Source of the DNA: Lentisphaerota bacterium
GTDB taxonomy: Bacteria; Verrucomicrobiota; Lentisphaeria; Victivallales; UBA1829
Length of the DNA: 64,000 bases
Assembly: GCA_015061915.1 (NCBI GenBank)
Contig: SUVR01000005.1
Coordinates: 1 to 64,000, forward strand
Direction: 5' to 3'
Below, in pieces: positions 21,501 to 36,500 of this stretch. Made by a program: the position numbers and the translations under genes. The notes under the pieces were generated by a model. That model was not told where the DNA came from. It saw only the letters and a program-made list of their open reading frames with translations, and made no database searches. Numbering within the stretch: the stretch's first letter is position 1; each line of letters begins with the position of its first letter.

Positions 21501-24500
21501 GATGTGGTGATCGAAAATACCGCATTCAATGCCAACTACGCTGAAAACTCCGGCGGCGGTATGGTCGCCAGTACCTACAACGAAACAACGCACGCCTCCG
21601 GTACCCGCGACGGTTGGGGTACCAATGTCCGTATGGAAAACCTCACCTTCGTGAACAACGAAGCAGGAGCTTCCGGCGGCGGTCTGACCGTGACCCGTTC
21701 CTCCATCAACCAGGGCGGTGTGTGGCTGATCAACAGTACGCTGGTGGGCAACAGCGTGGACAGCCCCAACGGCTTCTATGTGAAGAACTATGACGGCAAC
21801 GAAAGTGCCGCATACTTCGGCGGCGGCGGCGGTATTTATGTGGGTGTTGCCGGTTCCTCTCCCACCAGAGATGCCAAGGACAACGGCTGGAACCTTTCCA
21901 AGACATCCGCAAGATACGGCGCTTACCTCTTTATGCTGAACAACCTGGTGGTGGACAACACCTCCCGTGAAAGCGGCGGGATCCGCGTGGCGGACGACGT
22001 GACGGCTGCCGAACACTATTCCGGCGGTCTCCGTGCCAACAGTACGGCGGGGATCACTGCCGGTCTCATCGGTACGGTCACCGGTTCCTACAACGTGGTG
22101 GGCAAGCTGACCGGCTTCTTCTACGGGGAAGGCAAGCGGATCACGGATACCGGCGTGTTGAGTGTGAACAATGTTTACAACAACTCTCTGCTCACTGCGG
22201 AAAACCTCTTTGACCTGAACAAGGTTTATGTGAACGGAATGTATGTGCTGGATGCCAGAAATCTGCTCCAGATCCGGGAACTGAATCTGGGTGTGGATCT
22301 GGACGCGCAGCTGGACAGCATCCTGAACCACGAAAATCTGAGCATTGCCAGCTATCAGAGCAACGGCGGTCTCTACTCCTATGCGTTCCGGGATACCACA
22401 TACGGCGATACCAACTGGTACGGTCTGCGTCAGAACAACGGCAGTACTTCCGATACCGCCACCACCTGGCCGGAACGGATCGTTCAGGAAATCGTGGCGG
22501 AAGAAACCATCGATGTCGGTTACGAAGTGAAACTGGACGGTGGCGGGATCAAGCGTACTCCTGCATACACCGCCGGTTCTGCACAGAATACCTCCCTCTT
22601 TGCCTGGACGGAACGGGCGGACGGCAGCGTGGATCGCTATTACACCGTCAGCGAAGTCCGGGAAGGTCTGGCGAACGGGTATCTGGATATGAATGGTAAC
22701 GATGCCTACGATCACGGCACCGATATCCTGTTCTATAACATGACCCTGAACCTGATCGATACCACTTTCGTGCTGGAAGAAGGCTTCACGGTCAGCGGTA
22801 AAGTCTTTGCACTTGATCTGAATGGAGACGGCAAGCCGGATTACAATGCACTGGGTTCTTTCAATGTGACCCTGGTCGGCAGTGCCGATACCTGCCTTAC
22901 CGTGGAAGGTGATATGGATGATGTGTTCCATGTGACCGACGCCGCATACATCACGATGAAGAATATGCAGATCGCCGGTACGGTCTATGTGGATCAGATC
23001 GCAACGCTGGTTATGGACAGCGTTCTCTTCCACAATGTGAAAGCCACGCCCAAGGGATCCGACAGAAAAGCGGAAGCCGTGCTGGATGTCCGCGGGCAGG
23101 GGAACGCCACTGTGATCAACAGCACCTTCTACGGCAATGAAATGGAATACAATGTCAAGCTTGCCGGCGAATATCAGCAGGAAGGTTTCTCTGTTGAAAG
23201 AAATGCAGCGGTGAACCTGGTCAATACCACCCTCGTTTCTATGGAAACCAACGTTTACACCGGTGAACGGGTGACCTCTGAAACCGGTATGCTCTTCCAT
23301 GTGAGCGGTGACCTGAACGTGCTGAACAGCGTGGTTCTGGTCAAGGTGAAAGTGGACGATACCACCGGCAGCGCCGGCGAAATCAACCTTGCCTATTCTT
23401 ACTTTGCCGATTCCTACGTGGTGACCGGCTCTGCCAACACGGAAGTCGAAAACGGCATTTATGAACTCAATAATCTCTACGGAACCAAAGGAGTCCGTTT
23501 CGCAACCGGAATCACGGACGAAATCTTTGTGCGGGATGTGGATAACAACATCCTCTTTGAAGATAACGGTCTGCTGATCGATGTGACCCAGCTCTTCAAT
23601 ATCGAAGTCTGGGATGGCAACGGCGGCAAGACGATCCTCCGCAGTTCGCCGGGTCTGGCGGGCGTGATGACGGCAGTCGGGTTCACCAGTTTCAATGCGA
23701 ATCCTTACTCCGCTTACAGCGGCGGTTATACGATGCGCTACAACCTGTACTTCTCCGACAACTATCAGGCAAAACTGGATACCGTCACCGGCTTGACCAC
23801 TATCAACGGCGACTGGCGCTATTTTGCCGCCTTCGGACAACTGGGCGGCGCCTGGTACAACAGCGATGCAGCCCGCCCGATGGAAACACTCAAAACCTTC
23901 GGGTTCGGTGAACTGGTCGTTTCTCTGGATGCTGCCGGAAATACCGTTTACACCGCCGGTTCGCTGGAAGCGCTCCACAACCAGTTTGAACGGGCAGACG
24001 GCACGACCACGCCGGATACCGTTACGGTCATTGATTACGACCAGCGCGGATTCGAGCGTAAAGTCAACGCCATTTACAACCGGAAGACCGGTCTCTACGA
24101 GTTCCAGTATTCCGCCGGTGCGTTCACATCCATTCTGGGCAGACTCTCCCTGGAAGTCAATACCTATGATAACGTAATCAATGATTACGACGATTACACC
24201 AGCTTGTACGAGGCGATCGAATACGCCAAGAAGCTTTCCGCCAGCAACGAAGGCGAAAACTTCACGGTCACTTTCGACAGCAACGTGTTCTGGGATGATC
24301 CCACCCTCGTCAAGTCCACGCTGGCTTCCGGTTACAGTGCCGCATTCATCCTGCACACTTCCGGTACCACCGTTACCATCGACGGGCAGCTGACGAAGAC
24401 GGATGACAAGACGGGTGAAGTCGCAGAAAAGCGCCTGACTCTCATGAGTCACAACAATATTTCCGAAACGCTGGAAAACAACACCTTCTTCCTGACCTTC

Positions 24501-27500
24501 GACGTCCTCAGCTCCACGCTGCATCTGGACAACATCATCCTCAAGGGTCCGGGCAGAAGCGGCAAGTCTGTGGAAGGCGGTATCGTGTTCGTCAACATCG
24601 GGAACGCGGCAAAACTGATCACGGACAACGCCTCCTTTGTGGACGGCCGCGGCTCCTTTGTGATCAACAAGACCAGTAACGGTCAGTTCGACCTTTACAA
24701 CTCCGAGTTCATCAACAACTATACCTCCAAAGCGTTTGAAGCGGACGGCGGCGGCACCATGCGGGTGACCAATACCCTCTTCGAGAACAACAATTTCACC
24801 AGCGGCGTGCTGTATGCCGGATTCGGCAACACCTTCTGGTCCATCGGGTCCACCTTCCGGAACAATACCGCCTACCGTTTGTTCTCCTCCTCCTATAACA
24901 ACCTGAGCTTTATCTTTGAAGATACGGTGTTTGAAGGAAACGTCATGAGCGGTAAGGGATACAATTACACGACTGATGCTCCGAACCTGATCTTTATGGA
25001 CTACGGTACCGGTGAACTGATCATGAACCGCTGCGTGGTTGTGGGCAACGTGGTGCAGAACGGCGGCAGCAAGGCTGCTTCTCTGATCCATATTGCTTCC
25101 GACTACAACGATAACGATACGAGCGGTACATTCATCGCGGACTCTGTCTTTGCCAACAACAAGATCACCATCAGCCACACCGATTCTACCGGCGGTGTGA
25201 TCTCCTACGGTTGGTGGTCACCCGGCAGTTCCGTGCTGCTGGTGAACAACGAAATCGTGAACAACGAAATCATTGCGGTCAATAACGCAGGCATCCGTTC
25301 TGCGGCGATCAATACCAAGATGAATGTCAAGTCCGGCACCCAGTGGGTTTTTGTCAACAACGTGATCGCAGGCAACACCTTTGAAAACCAGAAGGCGGGA
25401 ACCGGCAAGATCGGGGCGGACGTTTATCTGGCGACCTCTCTCAACAGCCGTCATGTGACCATGGCGTACAATGTGATCGAAAACCTCACGACCTGGGACA
25501 AGGGTTACAATCTGGATGTTGCCGCCAACAACTACCTGACCTTCATCGGTAAGAACTATGTGAACGGTCAGGAATACACGGGTGAAATGATCACCGCCAC
25601 CGGCATTGCGGACACCATGACCTTGAAGGCACTCTACGGTTCCGAAGATCCGGAACTGACCAGAGACAGAGAAGGCAATATCTACCTTTACAGCGTCTGG
25701 AAGACCGACCTGCCGAAGGACAGCCTGATCCTGCTCAACGGCGTGCTGACCAACTATACCTACGACTCCACCTCCAAGCTCTATACCATCTCCTGCACGC
25801 TGGACGGCGAAAACTGGGATGCGGTCTGGTCTGCCTCCACCCCGAGCTGGAGAAACTCCGCCTGGATCCGGTCTCACCTCCTCAGCGGTACGGACCGTCT
25901 GGGCAACCTCCGCACGGTGGATGCCGCACTGGGCAGCGTGGAATACGGCAACTGCATCGCACAGATCGTGGCGGATGCGGAATTCCGTACCACCGGTGCC
26001 GCCGGTGAACTGGAATGGAGCGGCGAAAACTTCGAGATCAAGATCGCCGGCAAGTCCGACTATCAGAAACTTTACGGCTGGCGCGCTGAATATGTGACGC
26101 CGGATGACAGCCATGCGGCGATCATCATCAGTGAAGGTCACACCATCACGCTGCCGGAAGAAATCAATCTGAACGTGCTGAACAACCTCACGGTCAGCAG
26201 CAACGCCGCGTTCATCGTGGATCGGGATATCGATCTGACCGGCAATCTGCTCAACAGCGGTTCCATCACCTTCCGGAACAATGTGGAACTGGCAGACGGC
26301 GCCACCATCAATACCGCCGCCGGTACGGTCACTTATGACAGCGTTCTGGCACAGAACATCATCGCCACCGAGTACGGCAGCCTGCAGCTCGCCGGAACGG
26401 GCGACAAGAACTTCTCCAACGGCGGATACACGATCCATGATCTGATCCTCATCGCCAACACTATGAACCTGATCGGTACCGGTAAGACTGTGCTGACCCA
26501 GACTGCGGCAAAGCAGGTGTTCAATGTGGCGTCCGGCGTCTCTGCCAACATCAGCGGCATGGCGATCGTGGGCGGTACCGGCACCAACGGTGGTGCCATT
26601 CTGCTGAACGAAGGCGCAAGCCTGACCATGAATCAGGTGTCCATCAGCGGCGCAACAGCCACGGGCAAGGGCGGTGCCATCTATATGGCGGACGGTGCGA
26701 AACTCTTTGCACACAATACCACCATCGCCCAGAACACCGCCGGTGAAGGCGGTGCCATCTATGCCGTCAACGGCGCAATCACCCTGATGAACAGCACGGT
26801 TGCGGACAACACCACTGCCAACGGCGGCGCCATTGCCATGAACGAAGGCGGAACACTTGTGGTCCTCACCAGTGCTATTGCGGGCAACAAGGACAATACC
26901 GGTGTTGAAAGCACCAACCTGACCCTCTCCGGCAGCACGGAAGGGATCCTGGCATACAGCTTTATCGGCGATGCGGAAAGCGATCTGACCGATCACAACA
27001 GCACCTTCGGCGTGGATTATGCCGCAGCGTTCGGCACCAACACCCTCAGCGGCGATGGCGTCAAGACTATCAAGCCTGCGGAAACGGGCTTGAAACTCAC
27101 CGACTTCATCGCAACCGGTGCAACCGGTGACAACCGGATCGCATACACGCTGGACAACAATACCTGGTATGCCTTCACGGTGAACGAAGAAACCGCAGAA
27201 AACGGTATCGACACGGTCCGGGTCTACGGCTTTGAAGCGGTCAACGCTGATAAGATTGCTGTCACCGCACAGGAAGACGCCCGCGGCTTCTCCAGAATCC
27301 CCATGGATGACAGCAACTGGTACTACTCCGCCGGCGCTTATCAGGGCGCAACCTATGTGGCATGGCTGGTCAACGGCGAAAATACCACCTACTACGGCAG
27401 CGTGGAAGCCGCTGTGGAAGCAGCCAACGCCAACGGTGCGGCAGACCAGATCATCTACATCGCAGACGATATGATCGAAGTCAGTGCGAACCTGTCCATC

Positions 27501-30500
27501 ACGGTGGATAACCTGACCATCGCAGGCGGCGCTGACGACTCCGGCCTTTCCTTCACGGGTGACTTCGGGATCATTGCCGATGCAGCAGATCTCACCCTTA
27601 CCATCAGCGGTCTGGACATCAACGGCTCCATCCGCAACGGCGCAGAAAATCTGAACCTGAAACTGGCGGATGTGGTCCTCGACGGCGAAGGCACACGCTA
27701 CGATGGTCTCGTCCTTTCCGGTGGCAGCACGGCGGATCTCTCCGGTGTGACGGTCCGCAACTACCTGAATGCAGGTATCGTTTACGAAGGCGCCAGCCTG
27801 AAGATCGCGGACAGCACCTTCACCGAAAACAATATCGGTATTCAGTACACCGACGCAGCGGATGTGTACAGCACGCTGGAAATCGTGAACAGCGAATTCC
27901 GCGCCAACAGCTATCGCGCGATCGACTTCACCGGCTCCAGCCTGACGATCGAAGACTCCATGTTTGAAAAGAACATCGGCGAAAGCGTTATCGTCTTCAA
28001 CAACAGCACCACCAGCTATAACGGCACGGCGCTGGACGAAGCCGGAAACGAAATCGATGCCTATGTGACGGAAAATGCAAAACTTTCCATCACCGGTACC
28101 GAATTCAACGACAACGAATCCGCTGAAGCCGTGATCCTGAACAGTGCGGCGGACTTCGTGATCGACCACTCCAGCTTCACCGGCAACACCGGAACCGGCT
28201 TCAAGCTCTCCAATATGAGCCCCGCCACTATGATGGATGCCGTGATCAGCAATACCCTCTTCAACGGCAACACCGTTGCAGGCGGCGGCAGCGCCATTCA
28301 TCTGATCGGCAGCAACGGCGAGTTTGAAACGGTCCGTATCGAAGGAAACACCTTCCTGAACAATACGGCGGATATGGATAACTCCGGTGCAGTCTATGCC
28401 AACTCCTTCCGGTCCATGAACCTGGCGAACAATACCTTCGCCGGCAATGACCGGGCGATGTATCTTGCCGGCGGCAGCAAGGCGTTCCTCGTGAACAACC
28501 TGCTGGTCGAAAACGGTTATGAATTCATCCATGCCGCATCCGGCTCCGCAGTCTATCTGACCAACGGAAACGTGCTGGGCAATGTGACGAAGATCAGCGC
28601 CAATACGGACGGCACACCGAAACTGAACGAGATCGAAAATCTCTATATCTCCGAAAGCAATACCTACTTCCAGACAGTGGGCGACAGCACCACACCGGAA
28701 GTGATCACGCTGAAAGACATTTTCGGCGTTGAAAATACCGGCGATCTGAAGCTGGATGTGAACAATCTGCTCCAGGTCACCGAAACCGAAACCAACAAGT
28801 CCTGGCTGAACCGCGACGGCTTCATGGTGGGCGTCTATCAGGATGCCGTGACCGAAGAAGCACGCCACGCCTGGATCGATATCGCCTCCGGTGCCACCGA
28901 ATGGAGCGCCGTGGATGCCGATGGCAATACACTGGTGCTGGTGAATCGCAATATGAATTCCGCCCTGATGCAGGATGCGTCCGGCGACTTCCGCGTTTCC
29001 ACTTACACCGTGGGTGCAGCACAGCACAACCCGGCGATCATGTTCAGCGTGGATGGCGCGACCCTCGCCAACTACGCCGCCATGAGCGATGTGGAAATCG
29101 CCGTCCGGATCCAGCAGAGCGATGCCTACGGCTATGACATGGAAGGCTTCCTCAACGAATTCAAGGTTGGTAACACCTACTATATGTTCAGCCGTGAATA
29201 CGCCTTTGAATCCACCCTGATCTCCCGTTATGACAACACGTTCTACGGCAGACTGGATACGGTTCTCAGCACGCAGGATGCCTCCGGTATCCTCGCGCAG
29301 GCGGAAGAAAACACGCTCGCCTTCCATACGGTGAACATCCACAGCGACCTGAATGCGATCAATGATGCCACGATCTATATCAATAAGTCCTACCTCACCG
29401 GTATGGTGCGCGGTATTACGCTTTCCGGTACGGCAAGCCTGATCTTTGTGAACTCCACCGCCTATCAGAACACCACATTCCTGACCATGGAAGCGGGTAC
29501 GGATGCCAAGATCGTGGACAGCACGATCGTGGACAGCGGTGTGATCACGCTGAACGGTGCCGCAACCATGGAAATCGTGAACAGTATCGTTCTCAGTGAG
29601 ATCTATGAAGCGGATCACGAAGCAGACCTGATCGTGGCGCTCTACTCCACGTTCCTGGAAAATGCCACCTACAACTTCGACTCCCCGCGTGACCGCGGCG
29701 TGATCGAAAATATGACGCTGGACGAACTGATCAAGATGGCGGAAGCACTGGAAATCGCCGTCGACCTCAGTACCATGGTGGATGTGGAACAGACCAATAC
29801 CTGGCTCATCGAAGCATTGGATGCCAAGATCCGCGGCGCAAGCGGCGACTTCTCTGACTCCTGGTACACCTATTATGACAGCAAGAGCCATGCCCGTTCC
29901 ATCCGGCAGATCGCCAACTGGGACTTCGGCTGCAACTGGCAGTATTGCGATAATTTCGTGATCGAACACGCCAGCGAATTCGGTTATGACAAGAACAGTT
30001 TGACCGAAGCCCAGAAGGCACACATCCTCTGGGAAGGCTATATGCTGCCCTATATGTACGATAACTGGATCGGCAGCTCCACCAAGATCAAGAGTGAAAT
30101 CAGAAGCCGCTTCAACGGGCAGATCAACATCAATAATATTCTGCTCTCAGAAGAAAAGAACCTCTATGTGAATGCGATCAGCAGCACGGAAGTGGATAAT
30201 ACGCTGATCTACACCACGGCAGAAGCTCTCTACGGCACGAATATCGAGATCCGGAACGGCGCTCTGGTCTTCCAGGATGGCGTGACCCTCAATCCCAGCC
30301 CGGTCAAGGCGGGTGTACTGGTCGCCATGGATAAAGAATACAATATCTACTACACGCAGGACTTCGATGCCCAGCTTGTCTGGAACAGCGCAGCCGGCGG
30401 TTCCCCGGTGGATACCGGCATGGTGCAGGACGGCTGGATCATCAATGAAGACAAGATCGGCAACAACCGTCTTGTGACCCAGGGCGGTATGACGGTTGCG

Positions 30501-33500
30501 GCAATGGGTTCTTATGCAACCTATTCCTCCATCGACGGTCTGATTGTCAACATTGCCGGCGAAGATACGGAAAATATTTCCGACAAAGTCTCCCTGCGCG
30601 AAGCCATTGAAAATGCCATCGCCAACGGCGGCGGCACCATTACCTTTGCGGAACATCTGGATGGCGAAACGATCCAGGTGACCCAGCTGGCGAACGACAG
30701 CGACTTTGTGGCGTTTATCCTTGACAGCGATGTGGATATCACCATCAAGGGTGCCTTCGGTTACGGTGCAGATGAAAAACTGCTCGATATTACGATCAGT
30801 GCCTTCATGCCGGATGAAAGTGCGTCCTACAACTTCCAGCTGTTCGACATCCAGGCCGGTTCTCTCACGCTGGACGGCATCCAGATCGCTCAGAATTACG
30901 ACGGTACCGTTTACAGCACCAAAGGTGATGCCCTCATTGCTGAAATCTCCGGTTCCGGCAGCCTGACCATCAAGGATATGGTCCTCGGCGATATGGAAGC
31001 GGAACAGCTCTCCATGTTCAAGGTCAGCGGAAACGGCGGACTGGATCTGGATGGCGTTTCCTTCCAGAAAAATACGGTTTACAGCCTCATCGAAGCACAG
31101 CAGGCAGTCGGAAATCAGATCCGTCTGAACGATGCCGTTGTGACCCAGAATACCACCGGCAGCGACCTGTTCCGTATCAATGGCAGCAGTCTCTTTACCC
31201 TGATCAATTCCAAAGTCTATGACAATACGGTGAACGGTTCCGTGATCTACTCCTCCGGCCTGAACGCCCAGATGCAGGTCTCGGATGTCCAGTTCTACTA
31301 CAACAAAGTCACCGGACCCGTGATCGAACAGAATACTGCCACCGGTTCCATGATGCTCAACCGGGTGCTGCTCGCCTCCAACCGCTTCACGGATGCGACA
31401 GAAAGTCAGTATGTGGTGAAAGCGAACAGTGCCAATGTGCTGATCTCTGATACCACGATCGCCAACCACAACCAGAGAAGCGGCGATAACTATGTGGCGG
31501 GCGGTGTTTACTTCAACGGTGCCGGTTCCCTGAATATCATCAATACCACCATTGCGGACCAGTACGCGCACAGAAGTGCAGCCAATGGCGGCGGTCTTGT
31601 GGTGGATAATGCGGATGCCGTGGTCAAGGTTCTGAACACCATTATTCTCGGCAACAGCAGTACGGATGGTGTGGATACCGTCTGGAATGCAGCCGATATT
31701 ATTGTGAAGGAAGGTATCTACAAGGATGCTTACACGCTGGCAGGCGGCGTTCAGATCAACGGTCAGGAGATCGTCTCCGGCAAGGAAACCGGTGTGTATT
31801 CTTACTATGGTCTGGATATTGATGAAGTGTTCGACACGAATACCATCTCCCAGATCATCCAGCAGACCGGTCTCCACGACTTCCATGTTTACAACAATGG
31901 CGTGCTGACTTTCGGTACAGCTTCTCTCGCATACCGGAACGGTATCCAGGTGAAAGTCTCCGACGGCAAAGTGTACTATGGCGCCAGTAAAGATCCGTTC
32001 ATTACGCTTGCCTCCGGTATCAATGCCTTCAGCGGCAACTTCTTCAATCCGATCTACGACCAGAACGGAACCCGCCGTACGGACTACACGGCAGTGGGTG
32101 CCTGGAATGGCGATCTTACCCGTAATATCTTCCTGACGACGGAATACCGGACCAAGAAAGAAGCCATCATCGAAGACGGCAATATTGTCGGCTACAAGGA
32201 TGTGGTGGTTGACTGGTACGTGGAAGATGTCTTCGGTCAGATGAAGTTCAACTGCGCCGGTTTTGAATACTGGCTGGAAAGCGCCCAGGAATATGTGGAT
32301 ATGAAGGGCTGGCGTGTGGAAACACCGGGCAGACTCTCCACCTTCACAGTCCGTGCGGGCGATGTGCTGAACATCAATGAAGGACCTGCCATTGAGATCG
32401 GCGCACTGATCGTGGAAGGTTCCCAGGTCATCGAAGAAGATCCGGCTGATGCAGCGGCACGCGGTGATGCGTATGTGTTCGTGGATCGCTATGCCAATAT
32501 CCTTATCAACAATACGGTCATCAACAACAGTAACGGTATGTTCTATGATGCGGAAGGCAATGCGCTTTACCGTGAAGCCGGTATTGTGGTGGATGGCATC
32601 ATCCAGTATACTGCCGAAACCAGAATGGAAAGTGCGGAAACCGCCTCCATGGTCTACCATAATACCTCCATCAGCGATATTACGTTGGCAGTCGGTACCT
32701 ATGGCAGACTGGAAATCCGGAAGTCCGGAAATGTGGGGCTTTATACCGGTGGATACACCTTCGCACAGGATCTGCTGATCGCCGGTGATGATATGACCGG
32801 GATCACCTTCAACGGTGTTGATTCCGATGCCGAAACCGGGACCCGCTTCATCGGTAATCTTGTGGTCGAAAACAAGACTGTTACGGAATCCTGGGATGAA
32901 AACGGCAACCCGGTGCAGGAAATTTCCTACGTCGATTCGCTTGTTTCCTTCTCCAAAATGCATATCGCCGGAAACCTGACTGCCAACCATACAAAACTGT
33001 CATTCGACGATGTGAATGTCAATGGCAATATCACGCACAAGAATGGTACCTTTACCGCAGCGGATTCCACCTTCACCGGCACGGTTGACATCTATGCTGC
33101 TCTGCCGATGGTGGAAGGAGAAAGCGGTGGTCTTGTGCCTCAGTGGGCAGAAATTTCGATCTCCAACTCCACCTTCGCGGGCGGAACGGATTGGAACCTG
33201 AAGCTGAGCGGTACCAATGTTGCCCTGTCTCTCGACGGTTTGACCTTTGCCGGCGGCAAGGGCGCTCTGTACCTGGGCAATATGAACCTGGATGACGCTG
33301 TCGCAGACTACAATGTGCTTGACAATATCAAGGTCACCGGCAATTATCACGGCGATCTCTTCCATACCGATATTGATCTGGTCATGAAGAACCTGAACAT
33401 CACCGGCGGTGCCACCGGCAATCTCTTCGATGCGGAATCCATGGCGCACAATCTCACCGTGAAGGAATCTTCCATCAACGGTGCGAACTTCGGCGGCAGC

Positions 33501-36500
33501 CTGGTCTCCTTCGGTGAAGGTCAGACCGCGGGCAAGTTTGCCATGATCAACAGCACGATCTACAACAGCACTTTCGGCGATTACATCTTCGATGCCGCTT
33601 CCACCTCCACCGATCCGGTCCTCTCCCTCGTCAATACGACGATCGTGAACAACAGAGTCACCGGCGGTTCTGTGGTGAACAAGAGCGGCGATATGGACGT
33701 GAATGTGGCGAACACCATCCTCGTGGGCAACACTACGGATGGCACGAACGCTGCAACCGATCTGGCGGGTGCGATTGATTCCTCCTACAATATTCTCGGT
33801 CAGGCGGATGCCAATGTGGTGGACAGCAACTCCATCACCGGTGCTGTTGTCGATGATCTGAAGTTCACCAGCTTCGGCAATATGCTGACTTTCGGTGCGG
33901 ACTCCATCGCCAACAAGAACGGCGTCCTGACTGCCATCAACGAAGATACCTTTGAACTGGCAGTCTCCTATGACGGCAACACCTGGATGGATCTGACCGG
34001 CGCAACCATCAGCGATGCTTCCGGCTTCAGCCCGATCCTGGTGGACCAGACCGGCGAAGAAGGCTCCCGTACTCCGACCATGTCCGCCACCGGTGCTTAC
34101 GCCGGTGTGGATACCAGCAATCTCTACGATAACGCATTCCGGACCGTGGTCAACGGTAACGGCGGCTCCAGCGATTACACCTGGAATCCGGACTGGACCA
34201 CCGGTCAGGGCATGAGTTCTCTGGAAATCCGGACCGTCGATGGCGAATGGACAACGGTCGTCGGCTGGCGTGTCGGACAGGTCTTCAACGGCGAAACCGA
34301 GTTTACGGTCTCTGCCGGTACCACCTTCACGGTGGGCGCTTCCGACGTGATCACCATCGGTACGCTGCTGGTGGAAGGCGGTGCAGAAGTCAGCGTGCTG
34401 GATGGCGGTACGATCACGGTCAACAGTCTGATCAACCTCATCGGCGGCGAAGCAGATACGGCGAAAGCCATCCTGAACAACGCCGGTACGCTGAATACCG
34501 CAGACCTGACGATGACCGGCTTTGCCGAACTGAATCAGACTGCCGGTACGCTCAGCGCCACGGGTGCAGTCTCCATCGGCGCCAACAGCGTAATGAATGT
34601 TTCCGGCGGCACGCTGGATGTGAACAATGCAGAAAGTGCATCCTTCACGATCCTGGCGGGCGGCGCGCTGAATGTCAGCGGCGGATCCTTCAACTATGTT
34701 GGCACTGATGTGCTGCATAACGCAGGTTCCATCACGCTTGATGATTCCACGATCAATGCAAACTTCGTCAACGAAGCCGGTTCCACTGTGACTTATACCG
34801 GATCTGCCGCTCAGACGGTCTATGCAACGACTTATGACAAACTCGTGCTGAACAATACGGCAGACGTGACCTTTGCCGGTGAATACACCATCGGTAATCT
34901 GGAAATCCAGACCTCCGGCAAGAAGATCTTTGCCGCGGATACCACCCTGACGATCAACGGCGGTATCACTCTGGCAGATGCTTCCAATGTGGAATTCGCC
35001 GGTGAAAGCGCACTCTCCAGCAAGATCGTCTCCGGTGTTGCCTCCGCAACGGCAAGCCTGATCGATGTCAGTGCCGGAACCACCCTGAAAGTCAGCGGTA
35101 TGACCCTGCAGGGCGCAGCCGGCAGCAATCTTGAGGGCGGCGGTGTGATGTTCATCCATGCCGGTGCTGCAGTCCTGCTGAATCAGGTTGCAGTTATGGG
35201 CGGAGCCGCCGCAAACGGCGGTGCCATTTACATCGACGGTGGCAAGCTGCACCTGATCAACTCCTCCATTACCGGAGCTGCGAGCAGCAAGCGCGGCGGT
35301 GCGGTTTATGTGAATGGTGGCGAACTGGTGAGTGTGAACTCCACGCTTGCAGCCAACTCCGCAGAAATGGGCAGTGCGATCTATGCGCTGAACAATGCGA
35401 CTGTTGTACTGGCAAACACCACTGTCACTGCCAATACCGGTTCTTATGCGGTCGCAATGGATGACGGGATCAAGTCCGTGTCGATCGTTGACTCCCTGAT
35501 CGCATACAACCATAACAATTCTTACTCCACTTACTCCGACCTGATCATCGGCAACGGTGCGAAAGATAAAGTGGATCTGGTCAGCAGTGTCTACGGTACT
35601 CTGCTCGTCAACGGCGCTTTGAGAACGAATGACGGCAATATCCAGATCTCTTATGTCGACCGGAACGGTAATCCGATGGATGCGGTTTCCTCCGCCTCCA
35701 AGGTCTTCTTCAGCTACACGCTCCAGAACAATGTCTGGATCCCCGATCTGGAAGTCAGCGATACCCTCGGTACATACTATGCCGCACTTACCGGTACCAC
35801 CGTTGCCAACGGCGGCAGATACATCGCCGTGCTGCAGGATACCGACGGCTTCGTGACCGGCATTGCCTATGAAAAGGCCTCCAACATAGCTTCCGGTACC
35901 ACCACGGCGGAAAAATCTGTCACGGTCTACGGTACGGTGGCGGAAGGTTCTTCATTCCTGCTGACCGACCAGCTGGGTCGCCACCATGTGACGAAAGATT
36001 ATGCGATCATCGGTGCTTATGCTGCACCCGCCAAGATGAACGCTACCACCGTTACCACCAGCAAGGACGAAAACGGCGAAGGCGGCACCAAGGAAACCTC
36101 CCTGCGTGAAGCGATCTCTGCAGTTTCCGGTTCTGCCGGTGAGATCATCACCTTCGCTTCCGACATCACGGAAGTGGAAATCGACCTGGCAACCTTCGGA
36201 TCCATTCTGCTGGATACCTCCATTACCATCAACGGCGGCGCAGGTGTCACCATCAAGGTCGTCAATGGCGGTAATGTGGAATCTGCATTCACGATCACGG
36301 ATGACACCGTTACGCTTCTGCTGACCAACCTGACGCTGGACGGCACGGGTTACTCCGGCAATATGATCGACTTCACCGGTGATGCTCTGGCGCTTGATAA
36401 TATGGCGTTCCAGAATGGTGCGGCGGTTGTCGCAACCGGCAACTCCTTCCAGCTCACCAACTCCACGGCAAACAATGCCAAGTTCACTGTCGCAGGTACG